DNA of 64,000 bases from Pseudisothecium myosuroides (GCA_951799445.1 OX637294.1:20237452-20301451); one strand, 5' to 3'; shown: positions 48,528-59,688, counted from the stretch's first letter. Made by a program: numbers and translations. The notes: generated by a model from the letters alone, not told the origin.

Positions 48528-49794
48528 CCCTTTACTGTCTAGGTCGAAATTGGCTCTGCCTGCGTTTTCCACAGTGACAACAGTAATGAAGAAATTTGCA
48601 CCTATTTGCGATGCCTTCTGGTAAATCCAACCGGTCATTGTGGAGTGAACTTGGTGTTCTTCAAACCATAAAATTTGTCAGCACATCAGGCATGTGAATC
48701 TCACTTAGTTGGGCCGTATAAATGGACCCAGGCCTTGAGGCTTGAAAACATACGGAGCATTTGAAGGGCGTCTGGTCGACACAGTGATCCAATTCAAGAT
48801 TGGACGTGAATACGAAATCTGAGAAATGAGAAGCTATGAAACCGATGAAGCAAATTTCGTATGAATCAGACCAACCTACAATCTCTTGCCTCAGCCCGAT
48901 CGAAGGCCTGTCAAGTTTTGTACGCTGAGAATACGGTAGAACTCCTCTTGAATACGGACCTCTGAGCCATCAATTTCCAGATTAGATGCGGTCTGTCGAA
49001 GTGAAGATGGACGACGTGCATGGAACTGCTCACTTGGCACAGACTATTGCCACGATGGGGAAAGAATGCGAAACATACGTTCGGAAGCGTGTCTGCATAC
49101 GATGCGGTACAATCTTTCTGGAATGGCTTCCTTTCCTTCAAGTTGTCTGATGTGGCAGGGTTCTTTCTATCCATGGGATGACTACTTGCAGCCGAACAAT
49201 GAATGCTTGACATCCGACACCACTGAGAACTAATTAGGGAACGCGGTCATGAACTCGAACGGGACATCACATGAACCGTTGGGAGCGCCCCGTACTGACT
49301 TCAGCTGAAATCACAGCAGTTAGGGTTTGTAGTCGGATCAACAATGTCCGGCCAAGACACAAACCATTTTGAAGTCATTCGGTGATAGAATTGTGCACGA
49401 AGGCAAAGATTACAAAATTGCAGGTCCACAAGCATAGATCCATGGCCATCTCCTAGTCCTGACGTACTGCTACGAAATCAATGCTCAACTGTGCATTCCC
49501 CACTCAGCCAATAAAACTACAACAACTGCATCACTTGCCGATTCCGACGATCCACGCTCCAACTCCTGGGGCCGAATTTGAAGTCTTTCAACCACAAACC
49601 GCTGCTCAAAAACCCCAATGATCCTCAACATTGAGTGGAGGGGGAAAAAAAACAGGATCATGTTCACTGCGGAGGCCAAGCAGATGCTGCACCCCTCCGT
49701 CCAGCCTCTCGCCAGCGACGCACCATCGAACGGAAGCCTGACATTTCCCACAATCCAGCTACCTCTGCAAAATAAACAAAAAGGAACACATGAA
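48528..49794. other. Possible 3' flank and end of the piggyBac-type element
   Basis: TTAA at 48524-48527 is followed by CCCTTTACTGTCTAGGTCG, similar in style to the other TTAA-type ends. The stretch up to the transposase stop codon is less AT-rich than its surroundings. No matching right end was fixed, so this boundary is tentative. Confidence 0.35.
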
Positions 49795-50946
49795 TTACAA
49801 ACCGTGCCGGTCATGAAACACGCAGTAACATCCTCCAAGACACATGCTTGTCTCGCATGCAGCGCAGAAGTGATGCGTCCGCTTCGCACAGACTGCACAC
49901 TTCCGACGTTCTGCCCGATGCTCGGTGTGGCACCGCAACTTCGGTCGCCGGACAAAACAGGAAGGATCTTCGCGACGTTGAGCTCGGGTAGTGAGAGACC
50001 CGTTCCCCATGAGTTTGAATGCAACCAGCAACTGGAAGTCGGCATGGGTGACGGGCTTCCGAGAATCATGCTTACAGCACAACTTATACAATAAGTATGC
50101 ATTAGTGAGTGTAGAATCCAGACCCATCCAGAATACTTTGTGCCACCACTTCTTTGTAGCAAGAGCTGCGGAATAACTTTGACGAAGTTGATCCTGCACA
50201 TTGATACCACGCATGTGACTACTGTACAGGATTTGCATGGGAGGGGCCGACACCGTGAACTTTGAAGCACCCGAGTTCCGATCCACGGTGGTTTGTGGAG
50301 AAACGGCATCGACAGCGGTGCTGAGGAAACGAACTCCTTTGCAATCAGACCAATGCACACAAGCCATTCGTCTATCTCGATGCATACGGACATGCATGGT
50401 GCCCCGAGACTCACTGGCTCCAATGAATAATGACTTTGGTACCCCTATCCGGTCCAACCTCACCGTCCCCACGGCATAAAATCCTCGAAGTAGCAGATCC
50501 TCGTACAACTCAGGAGACGTAAAGAAATTGTCGGTGGCAACAGTGTACCAGCACCCGTCCATACCGTGGAGCAAGCGGCTAACAATGCCAGCCCCCGATC
50601 CATATTTGAAGCCACGCGTTATTGGACCTGGGCCGGGTTCTAATGTCGCACCGATGTAGGGCTCCAGCCGTAAGACGTAGCGGCTTGTTGAACATCCCAA
50701 GGCCCACAGCTTGATTCCATGGATTATGGGTTTCGCAGGCATGAATTGCTTTATCCCGCAAAACCGTCCGTTGTAAGCAATCATGCATTCATCTACGCAG
50801 ATGTACTGGCTTGGATTGTAATGCGCACGATAATTCTTGCAGAGGGCATCCAACAGCCAACGACACTTCCCGACTGGATCGTAATGTGGAGACTTCTTGT
50901 CTGTAACGCATTTGAAATATTTGTTGAACATGGCAATACAATTCAA
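49795..50946 (-). CDS. piggyBac-superfamily transposase, open but 5'-truncated
   Basis: DDE_Tnp_1_7 transposase core, open for 383 codons; full-length relatives are usually 500-600 aa, so about 150-200 N-terminal residues are missing. The apparent start is a TTG, not an ATG, so no genuine initiation codon is proven. Catalytic regions, numbered in this reading: VDECM (Asp52), ATDNFFTS (Asp139), then MRGINVQDQL, where the position usually occupied by the third catalytic Asp is Asn249 and the following conserved Asp252 is kept. The C-terminus is a cysteine-rich zinc segment (CAVCAKR to CYCVFHDRHGL). Codon use is much more GC-rich than its AT-rich surroundings. The decayed copy at 26640-28475 keeps GVDVAD in the same place. 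It could be a dying transposon or, less likely, a domesticated protein. Confidence 0.85.
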   Translation of the reverse strand: MNCIAMFNKYFKCVTDKKSPHYDPVGKCRWLLDALCKNYRAHYNPSQYICVDECMIAYNGRFCGIKQFMPAKPIIHGIKLWALGCSTSRYVLRLEPYIGATLEPGPGPITRGFKYGSGAGIVSRLLHGMDGCWYTVATDNFFTSPELYEDLLLRGFYAVGTVRLDRIGVPKSLFIGASESRGTMHVRMHRDRRMACVHWSDCKGVRFLSTAVDAVSPQTTVDRNSGASKFTVSAPPMQILYSSHMRGINVQDQLRQSYSAALATKKWWHKVFWMGLDSTLTNAYLLYKLCCKHDSRKPVTHADFQLLVAFKLMGNGSLTTRAQRREDPSCFVRRPKLRCHTEHRAERRKCAVCAKRTHHFCAACETSMCLGGCYCVFHDRHGL

Positions 50947-51730
50947 TTTATATTTTACAACTATATAATGCTTTTTTAGAATCAGATTTTTTTTGGAAGA
51001 CTAGAGTTCATGATGTATATAATTGGACCAAAAAATCCAAAAAAAATGAAAATATCGTTGTCACTTTCATCAAAAAACTACCAATTTTATGAAAGTTAGT
51101 GTAATACCATAATAGTAAATAGACTCGGTAGCAAAATGTGGCGGTTTGGGGTGTACCCACCTTACAGGCACTCAATTGCTTCCTCAAATGCATTTAGGTG
51201 TAATAACAAAATATATGTTTTTTTTCACACAAATGTCTATGTCCTTCATGTTCAAATTCAACCAAATTTCCGACCATTCCCACTGGCTTGCTTGTTCATC
51301 AAATGCACCCAAAGTCCACAGTAAATCTCATCGCGTAATCCAATCCACTGACCGGACCAGTTGATTGGTGCGAGGTGCAATTCCGGCCCGGCGGGCATCA
51401 GTGCTTGACTGCTTGTGTCATAAGGTTTGAAATCTGTGTTGGTTGTAAGTTAACGTACAGCCGCAGGATCCATGTGTCCTTTGCTTGAGCCAAGCAGTGA
51501 ATCTTGGGAGGTCAGCAATCAACCACTTAACTAACTTCTGAATGCTGCTGCTGTACCTTCTAAATCTCGCCAACGGTCTGCTTGCACAAAGCAATCTAAA
51601 GTGCATCTCACCATCCATTTCAATGGCATTGCAACTTTGAAAGTAATAAAATATTGTATCTTGCATAGGCAAAGTATCCCTTTGAAAATGGGGATCCAAT
51701 GCTCACAAAAATTCCAGGACGTGGGATCTC
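50947..51730. other. No gene recognised upstream of the transposase
   Basis: The missing N-terminal part was searched for in all minus-strand frames without success. A block with AGTAGCAAAA(A/T)GTGG(C/T)GGTTT (about 51128) also occurs near 61892, a dispersed repeat of about 55 bases. Confidence 0.4.
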
Positions 51731-52190
51731 AAGTAGTAAGCTCAAAAAGAGACCCTGTAAGGGCTGGTCCGCTTTTTTTTTTTTTTTTTTTTTGGAAGTG
51801 GGTCCGCCTTTTTCACAGGTGTGCATGAACCAAAACATTTTTAGCTCATTTTTCAGAGAAAGAAAAATAGATGCAGAACGTAACACAAGTGGTTTCATAT
51901 TTTTTTGAAGCATTTTTAATTTAGTTATGAATTTTCAAAGATTTTAGTAGTAGGTACCTATTTGTGACACTAAGTCTCCCAAAATGCGTCCCCTTGCAAC
52001 TTTGAAAGTGATTTGAGGAAATCAAGGTCAATGATTAGCTCTCACAATAAAAAATACAAATTTTCCTTGAGTCATTCAATAGCAAAAGAGGTCCATTTAA
52101 GGATCACCTCCAATCCATTCTACAGCTAAGTATAGGGACGGTTTGAAGGAGATGGTCGCATTTAGAGCCTACTACCTTAGTTTCTCGATT
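51731..52190. mobile_element. MITE family M2, copy 2
   Basis: It starts AAGTAGTAAGCTCAAAAAGA and ends GTCGCATTTAGAGCCTACTA, inverted relative to each other. The interior matches 53156-53612 (TTCAGAGAAAGAAAAAT, GTGGTTTCATATTTTT, GAGGTCCATTTAAGGA). It contains a 23-base poly-T run. Confidence 0.75.
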
Positions 52191-52248
52191 GTACTATGCT
52201 CACACATGCTTTTTGGCTTGATGGCCTTTGTACTCATATAAGGCTTAA

Positions 52249-53151
52249 CCCTTACAGGACAGACCCATGATGACCAATGATTTCAAGCCTCACAACCTAT
52301 CACTCAGTTTTCTACCATTTTGCAACTAGATATGAATGAAAAAATTTATATTTACTTTTCAGAGATGGAACTACATGTCTTCTATACTTTCATAATTTTT
52401 TTAGATTTTTTTGTGAAAATTTGTTTTTGGGGGAATTTTTGAAGAAAAAGTGAAGAAAAATCATATCAAATAGAACAATATTTCAAAAAATCAGAAAATT
52501 TCACCATGTGTGAATATTATGGTGACAAACATCATGGTGTGAAATTAATTTTTGTATCATTCTAATAATTAGAAAATTATAGACATTGAAAATGCATCCA
52601 AAGTTCATATTGCAATAAAATATTCAATATTAGGAATTTTTTCAAAATTCAAATTGGAGTAGAAACTCGATAGATGACCTCCATTTTTTTGTGGAGAAAT
52701 TTTAGATTTAGAGCAAGCACTAGAAGAAAACTGTGTTGGAACCCACAAAACCATGTAGGTTTTGTTGAGTTCCTAGTTTCTAACGCAAAATTCAGAAGAA
52801 TTTCAAAGCAAAAATGCATTCCAACATAAAAATCTGTGTTGGAAACTAGGAATTCAACAAAACCAATTCCACATGGTTTTGTGGGTTCCAACGCAATTTT
52901 CTTCTAGTGAAGGAGCGACAACTTCTCAAAATACACTAAAATAGCATATTTTGTGATCCGTTTTTTTTACAAACTTCTCATTTACTTGAAGACAAACACT
53001 TGGCAAGACTACAAACTCAATTGAAGACTTTTCATAACCCACCATGGAAGGTCAACAACAAAAAAGTGGATGAAAAAATGCTTCCAATCTATGTGTAGAC
53101 TACAATATTCTAATCCAAAAGCCACCAAATGGCTCTGGCAGCGTTACTGGG
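52249..53151. mobile_element. TTAA-flanked element (copy 6) with nested MITE
   Basis: TTAA lies at 52245-52248 and 53152-53155, with CCCTTACAGGAC at the left and GCGTTACTGGG at the right. The interior near the left end resembles DNA at 26140-26300, upstream of the decayed piggyBac transposase (both with ATATGAATGAAAAA-TTT), supporting a link to that superfamily. A CACTA-like MITE (52718-52909) is inserted in it. Confidence 0.6.
52718..52909. mobile_element. Hairpin MITE with CACTAGAAG ends (family M4, copy 1)
   Basis: Starts CACTAGAAGAAAACTGTGTT and ends with the inverse, TTTTCTTCTAGTG. It is flanked by AAG on both sides (52715-52717 and 52910-52912), a 3-base duplication as for CACTA transposons. 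The whole 192-base element is one imperfect palindrome. Confidence 0.8.
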
Positions 53152-53155
53152 TTAA

Positions 53156-53612
53156 GGTAGTTTGTTCTAAAAAGCGACCATTTAAGGGCTGGTCCACCTT
53201 TTTCATACGTTTACATGAACATAAATATTTTTAGATCATTTTTCAGAGAAAGAAAAATGGATACAAAATGTAACAGAAGTGGTTTCATATTTTTTGAAGC
53301 ATTTTTGAATTACTTATGAATTTTTAAAGATTTTTGTTGTAGGCACCTATTTGTGATTTGAGGAAATTAAGGCCAATGATTGGCTCTTGCAATAAATAAT
53401 ATTTTTTTCTCGATTCACTCAATGGCTAAAGAGGTCCATTTAAGGACCACCTCATATCCATTCAATAGCTTTTGGGGAGAGAAACCCTTCTAGGATGGAC
53501 CTTCGACTTCAAAAACATCCGGAGGCAATACACGCTCAAAGGCTGGCCATTCAATACCTTTTTATAGGAGAAGTTTGAAGAAGATGGTCGCTTTTAGAGC
53601 ATACTACTTTAC
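53156..53612. mobile_element. MITE family M2, copy 3
   Basis: AGGTAGTTTGTTCTAAAAAG at the left is matched by the inverted CGCTTTTAGAGCATACTACT at the right. It sits directly against the preceding TTAA element. Confidence 0.75.
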
Positions 53613-53639
53613 GACCTATTTCCAACAATGTTAAGCGTT

Positions 53640-54650
53640 GTAGCATATGTCCAATTGAGCGACAATGCGGGGATAAGTTTTTCCAGGCAGGGAACAGAAA
53701 TAATGAAGGTTGCAATTTTGTTTTGCTAATTTTCCATCAAGTTTGGAATTTATAAAAATTAAAAGAGTGTAGATTACAACTTGACTTGTTCTCAATGTAT
53801 AGGCAAATCTAAAAAATGGTTTAACAACTTCATTGGCACCTAATGAAGGCCCTAGTCCACATCATATTCCCCTCATCCATGAAAATAGCTAGGTCATCCT
53901 ATCTTGTGCAATTAAATGGGCCTTGGTCAGAAACATGTTGTATACCTTATTGTTATTAGGGTTTTTAATGTAAGGCCTATGCTCATCTTCATTGTCTTGT
54001 TACATTGACGAGGGAATTTTTAAAGCAATGAAGGCGTATGGATGTGGCATTGTAATTAACACCCAATCTCTATTTCCACCAATCTTTGCCTTTGATTTTC
54101 AGTTAAAAATATTTTGAAAACATAGGAAAAAACTATTTGATTATAATATATATTGTAATCCCACAAGCACATTGCCATTGAAGGTTGCTATTATGTGAGC
54201 CTATGATCGTAAGTACATGAGCCTAGAAGTCTATACACCTATGCTATATGTGTTTATATTATAAAAACCTTCCATGATTATAGGATACTTATGTTATATA
54301 TACCTATATTATAGGTGATTATATCCAATGATTGTGTGATAACTACTTATACCAATGCTCAAGGCTCATATATTTCCATTTCTATGCTTACATGCTAGCA
54401 TTGTTGCATTGCCATCAAGATAGAGGTATAGTATCATTTTCCATGCTCAAAGTTATGAGGTCAAGAATTTGAGCACCTAAAGTTTTCTATTGTTATTAAT
54501 AATAATGAAATAACTATAAGCCTTTTCCCTATATAATTCCTCTTACATCTCATGTACATATTACTAGATGAACATGTCATTTTTGTGTTGATTGCATTAA
54601 TCCCAATGCCTTCAGAGACCTTAAGATAATTTTGCAAATATTGATCACTT
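53640..54650. other. AT-rich intergenic DNA, nothing recognised
   Basis: Locally repeated CCTAT(A/G)...TTATA phrases near 54200-54320, with no definable unit. Confidence 0.35.
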
Positions 54651-54659
54651 GCTTGTAGC

Positions 54660-54820
54660 AGTTTAAATAAATGACCAACAAAATATCTATAATTTTGCTA
54701 CTATTTTGTATTTATCACACATTATCTCTCCTAATTGCAATGATGAATCACGATGAAAATTTGCACACATGTTCTATTGCAAAATATAATCTATTTCAAC
54801 GGAGAGTTTTTCAACAGTAA
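54660..54820 (+). repeat. Dispersed repeat (family D3, copy 1)
   Basis: TTTAAATAAATGACCAACAA through TGAAAATTTGCACAC to AATCTATTTCAA recurs in direct orientation at 61033-61195. Confidence 0.8.
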
Positions 54821-54839
54821 AGTAGAGCCACCCAAATTG

Positions 54840-54955
54840 GACTTGATTTCCTCAAATCACTTTAGAAATTGCAAGTGGACGAATTTTGGAAGACCTAGGG
54901 TCACAAATAGGTGCTTACAACAAAAATGCTTCAAAAAATATGAAACCACTTTAGA
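54840..54955 (-). mobile_element. Inverted fragment of MITE family M2
   Basis: TTCCTCAAATCACTTT...GGTCACAAATAGGTGC...GCTTCAAAAAATATGAAACC is the inverse of the interior at about 51890-52020. Confidence 0.65.
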
Positions 54956-54995
54956 GACCTTATGGATGCATTTTTTGCTTAGAAGTTGGAGCCAC

Positions 54996-55210
54996 TGCAT
55001 TGGATTCCCTTCATGGACTCGAAATCCTTGTTGTCATCTTCTTTTGTCTTATGAGTGTTAGATTCTTCCTTTCCTTGAGGAGTGCATGGGGTGCATTAGG
55101 AACAATTGGTTCCTAGACGTCCCCATGTACATACTTGAGGGATAGGCATTGGATTCCCTTCATGGATTAGAAATCCTTGTTGTCATCTTTTTTTGTCTTA
55201 TGAGTGTTGG
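54996..55210. repeat. Tandem duplication, period ~149 bp
   Basis: GCATTGGATTCCCTTCATGG and the following AATCCTTGTTGTCATCTT and TGTCTTATGAGTGTT occur at 54996 and again at 55146. Confidence 0.85.
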
Positions 55211-55563
55211 TGAAACCCTAACTAGGTGCAAGACTGGTTCAGAGGAATTTTTTGGGAGATCTTCACATTCAAATTCACCGCATAGGTCAATTTTGACAAA
55301 TTTGAATTTTGGATGGGATTTATTTATTTGTTTTCCATATTGTACCCACAACCATTGAGCCATTGATAACACTGCAATGGCTTCAATTGTCTTCTGCACC
55401 AGACAATCACCTTACAGACATCAGACGTAAGGATTAGAATACAACGCAAGGAAAAGAATTTATTTGGGGATATTCCCATGCAATTTCACTGTGCAGGCCT
55501 TTTCCGGTGAATTTGATTTCTAAACCGGAACATCTTTTATGTTTCTAGTATGCAATTTTGTTT

Positions 55564-55707
55564 GCAGCAAGTGAACCTGCTTTTGTCGTGAACCTTGTCT
55601 TTGACTGCCCTTGTTGTGGGGAGAGCTCTGTGCGTAATTACTCGGACTCTAATGCCTTTTGTAGATGCGGCCTATTCAAAGCTCAATTCCTTGGTAGAGC
55701 CATTTGA
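55564..55707 (+). other. Open segment with zinc-ribbon-like cysteines, unassigned
   Basis: After a TTTGCAG acceptor-like site, the frame reads VFDCPCCGESSVRNYS followed by FCRCGLFKAQFLG and a stop: four or five cysteines spaced like a small zinc ribbon. No partner exon or family was identified. Further plus-strand ORFs follow at 55853-56179. It may be a transposon-borne or host-gene fragment. Confidence 0.25.
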
Positions 55708-56398
55708 CTAATTGACTTGCAGATGCGATTCATTTCACAAGTCCTCTGTTGTGTATGGTTGAGTTTTTTATTATGTGTACCAGATGGTGGTTTTTTTTCC
55801 TTCAGTCGTCTAATTGCTTGCGGGTATATTCAATGCTCTAAAACACTAAGACATGTTCCAATTGGTAAAACTTGAAGCGCCGACTATTCCAACCAGTTGT
55901 GCTTTGCAACCTCTCATTCTGCTGGAATGCGATCCTAGCCGAGTTGATCTACCAGCACATCCAAAGATGGAGTGCCGCAGCAAAGCCAAAACTGTCGGTT
56001 TCAACAACTTATACACTCACATGAAGCCGTTCTCAAATTCCAGAATTGTCCTCATTCAAGTCAGCTTTTCTCTTCAAAACTTGCTACAATTTGTAGTAGA
56101 AAGAAATTGTCTCATCACGAATATGGTAAGTCGACACTCTTGCAGAAGCAAAAATAATCAAAACAAGCATATGTGTTGATGAAAAGTCTGCAAGAAGTCA
56201 AATGAATTGAATTACAGAGTACTAGAATTGAAACAAAATCAAACTGATCAAGTATTCATGTTTGAACACGAAATCCAATCCAAGCTATTTGCTTCCAAGT
56301 TTCCGCTGACAACCCTTTGGTGACTCTGTGTTCTCTGATTTGTACTTTTGTAGTTTGTGAGATCGGTTTGTGAGATTGATAGACCGTCACTATACATT

Positions 56399-57892
56399 CT
56401 AGTAGTGACAACCAGAGTTCCCTCTTCTAGGGCCTCCAAAGAAGAAGTATGTCCTCCAATTGACATAATTGCTAAGCTAAACTTGGATATCATAACAAAA
56501 CAAATTATTAAACTGCCTGACAAGTTGCATGGATGTCGGATTTGGATTCCATTCATGCCCATTGGCATTGCAGTAGGTAATGTTCCTATGGTAGGCGACA
56601 ACTGTCCAGTCTGCAGTCGCAAACGCCCCCGAACCCATCGCCGTTGTAGAGTGCGTCGTCACCCCCGCCTGCACCCTAAACGCAACTTCCCCTCCCCACT
56701 GCACTTGATTGCATGTCCCCTATGTTTACCCATTCACAATGATTGACAATGGCTAGTATCCAATTGCCTCATTATCCAAGTATAACCGCCAGTTTTTGTC
56801 ATTGGGGTAGTAGAGGACTTTGATGGTGACTTCGGAGGTGGCGTTCTGGGCGAGCCTAGTGTAGAATGGCATAGCGCCCCTAATCATCCAAGAGTTGCTA
56901 CATTGGACGAAGCCTGGGCAGAGGAGGTTGTAGCAACTACCACCATTGGTGCTAGCGTAGGCGTCATTCGTCTAGAAGATGAAGAGGTGCGGAGCGTCAG
57001 GGTTGCCATTGGGGTCATTGTTGTCATATTGGGCGAGTTTAGATCACCAGACGTTCTAAACGGGCGGACACATCGGACGGTTCAGATGGACCGGACGGTT
57101 AATGTGACTACCTTAAAGTAATCACATTGGGCGGATTAGGGTCACTAGACGTCCCAAGCAGGCGGACAAATCGGACGGTTTGGACGGACAATTCGTCTAA
57201 TGTGATAACTATGATTGGGGTGGAGGGCAGGATGTGTTTGCCAACCAACTTCGATGTTGCTCAGGCTATTGTCGTCATAGGAGCTGTCTACAATCTAGAA
57301 CTGAGAAAGGCCCATCTTGCTCAAAGAGCCCAAGGTGGGACCGTTCACATTGAAGGTCAATTTCGCTCCAGAGTAGGAAGACGGGGCTCGTGGGATACCT
57401 AACAATCTAGAAACTTGAAACTTGGGACAATCGAAAATCTTGCACTTTTATTTGGTGTGAAGCTAAAATTCTAAAAATGAATTACATAAAATTGAATGTC
57501 AATAGATTAAGCATTTTTCCACTTGGCACAAATCAAATTAAGTTTGTAAACTTGCAACATGGTCAATAGAGCCTATAATGTATTCATTGTATTATATGGT
57601 CAATAAAACCTTTAATCAATTCTCAATCTCTTGCATTCGGGAGTTTGAGCGGAAGAGCATGTTATACTTGTGATTGTATACTCATGCTTTGCCGTGTCCG
57701 CATCCAGGTCCAGATTTTCAACTTGCGCAGCGGGGCCACCTTTTTCATGAATTTGCCCATGGGGTCGTCCATGAGCACCGGAATCGTGCCTTTAGGGCAT
57801 CTCTCGTACTCCCGTGCAAAGGCCTGAGGATGACTCTCCGAAGGCCTCCGAGGTCCCCAAGACGGTGGCATTTGAATGATAGGTGATTGCAA
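56399..57892 (-). pseudogene. Neprosin-domain (DUF239) protein pseudogene
   Basis: Neprosin-family proteins are secreted plant glutamic peptidases or relatives. On the minus strand, 57892-57760 reads IIQMPPSW and RCPKGTIPVL (end of the activation domain). The catalytic domain starts at about 57395 with YSGAKLTFNVNGP and SNIEVGWQTHPAL. It continues after an insertion (57030-57218) with NGNPDAPHLFIF, NDAYAS, CYNLLCPGFVQ and MIRGAMPFYTR, then WGGEV, MGSGAF and CYDIQV, and ends YFFFGGPRRGNSGCHY at 56399. In-frame TAG codons replace conserved Trp in SQFWIVD, IFWTND and GYWP, and a fourth TAG follows CYDIQV. The insertion and stops exclude function. Confidence 0.8.
57030..57218. mobile_element. FB2-type palindromic module inserted in the neprosin pseudogene
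   Basis: It contains CACATCGGACGGTT, ATGTGACTACCTTAAAGTAA, GGATTAGGGTCACTAGACGT and GTTTGGACGGACAATTCGTC, the same order of blocks as one arm of the element at 22095-23160. It separates two stretches of neprosin similarity that are contiguous in the family. Confidence 0.75.
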
Positions 57893-57899
57893 GAAACAC

Positions 57900-58480
57900 T
57901 TGTCCTATTTCTTGTCCCCTAGTCCTCAAAAATTGACTTTTTGCTCATAACTTTTGCATTGTTTTTCCATTTGGCATGAAATTTGGAATGAAGGTAGATG
58001 CTATAGTGGTAGACACTGAATAATTTTTTCAAATTTTTTCAAATTAGTTTACCATTTTTAACCTGCCCCCAATTGGGTGTCTACCTTGGCCATTTTGTGG
58101 GTTTTTAGTCCTATTTTTTTACCCAAAAATGCAAATTTGAAGCCACAAATTGGACATACTGGAGGTCTATTAACATTAAAAGGATTGACAATGAGTTTAT
58201 ATGAAAATAACAACATGTTGGTTGCACACATGGGGTCAAAGTGACCTTCCTTTGCGCGAAAGCTACAAAGAGGGAAAAATTTTCCTTCATGAATTTTTTG
58301 GTGTAATGCGAGCACAATCTTCTCTAGAAAAATGGCTTTTTTTACGGAATTTTTTTGAATTTTCTTTGAATTACTAAAAATGAAATCTCCACAAACCCCT
58401 TTTCTACTATTTTTTGCTCCTAGTGGCTTCTGCAGTACTTTGTAGTAGTCCGTAGTACTGCATAGTATAGCATAGTACTA
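57900..58480. other. AT-rich DNA, nothing recognised
   Basis: It may hold the missing N-terminal exons of the neprosin pseudogene, but none is recognisable. A GTAGTACTGCATAGTA-like phrase repeats near 58440-58540. Confidence 0.35.
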
Positions 58481-58817
58481 AATCAACGGTTCAGATTTGT
58501 TGAGGTGCTTCTAAAACGTAGTAGTGGTAGTACTGCATGATACTGCCAGTCCCATGGCCAAAAAACGCAGTTTTGACGGAAAAACGTGAAGTGTTTCTTG
58601 CAATTACCCTGACGTGGTCTTTCAGAGACAGATGGTGAGCCGCAATTTGGTCTTCAATTGGAATGCAGTCGACCCAAGTTCTATCACTTATCAAGAACGA
58701 CTTCACTAGTGGCATATGCCGGGCCTTGTTGCAGCCATGATCATAGTGTGCTTGCAAGTGTACCCCCTTGCCACCTTGTTGCTCCTGCAACCGCTTGCTT
58801 GCATGAGTTGAACCCAC

Positions 58818-59574
58818 CGACAACATCAACGCATCTGCTCGTTGCCTCACAGCCTCCAACACATCCACCACCTATATGGGGACATCACAATAAGGGTCTC
58901 AGGTGAGAAAGTCAAGGTTATAGCAAACAAGAGAATATCCATTCTTCCTTGTGAATTTGCCTTAATTTGAAATGTATTTAACCTCTAAAGGATAGAGATT
59001 TTGTGGTTTTAAATTGAACAATTCCATTGATTGTAATGTGAAACATCAATAATTCAGATAGGGCCAAATTTAATATCACCAGAGTCAGTGAAGGACATTG
59101 TGAGGGTTAGTAAAAAATAGAAAATAAATGAACTAAACTACTAAAATATACAAGGGACAAGTTGGACCTCCAAGTTCCTCGAAGGACCAAGGTGAAGATC
59201 TTCTCTTGACCAATTTTGCTTATTTTTTTACCAACATGTGCTGATTCTAGTACTATTAAAGTTAGCTCCCTCCGAATTCTATAATTTTCACAATAGAATA
59301 AACTAGATCCTTTGGGTAAATTAAAACCTGAAGACAAAAAGACTATCATGACGATTTCTGACCTTCGCTCGAGTGGGTGTCGAGAACTCAATCATGGATT
59401 CCAAGAGCTGCGATGCTACAATGACTGGTTTGTTGAGCTCCCAGCATAAGTTGACAATCGTCTGCTGCACAGAAGGCACTTGCTTCAATGGAATTTGAGC
59501 ACCTAAATCACCTTGAGCCACCATAACTCCATCTGAAACAAGAATGATGTCCTCTAGGTTCTTCAAAGAGGCAC
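58818..59574 (-). pseudogene. Pyruvate kinase fragment, two internal exons
   Basis: Exons 59363-59574 (212 nt) and 58818-58871 (54 nt) have matching phases and AG/GT borders. They encode part of the pyruvate kinase barrel: [58 protein letters not shown], then VVDVLEAVRQRADALMLS. The usual ARGDLG is AQGDLG, so the invariant Arg is Gln. No flanking exons were found on either side: upstream is an M4 MITE and a TTAA element, and downstream the frame runs into unrelated sequence. It is therefore a captured or left-over gene piece of a plant pyruvate kinase of the DLGAQIP type, not a working gene. Confidence 0.75.
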
Positions 59575-59688
59575 CTATACAGCAGCCCCATCCAGTCAAT
59601 ATTTCTAAACACAGGAGCATGGATTCATGGTTTGCAAATGACCGATTCAACGGCTCATGTCGTGAACAATATACGAGGCCACAACTTA

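Noticed and set aside
49485..50423. 312-codon minus-strand ORF
   Set aside because: It overlaps the piggyBac transposase in another frame of the same strand and has no domain; the high GC content there keeps alternative frames open.
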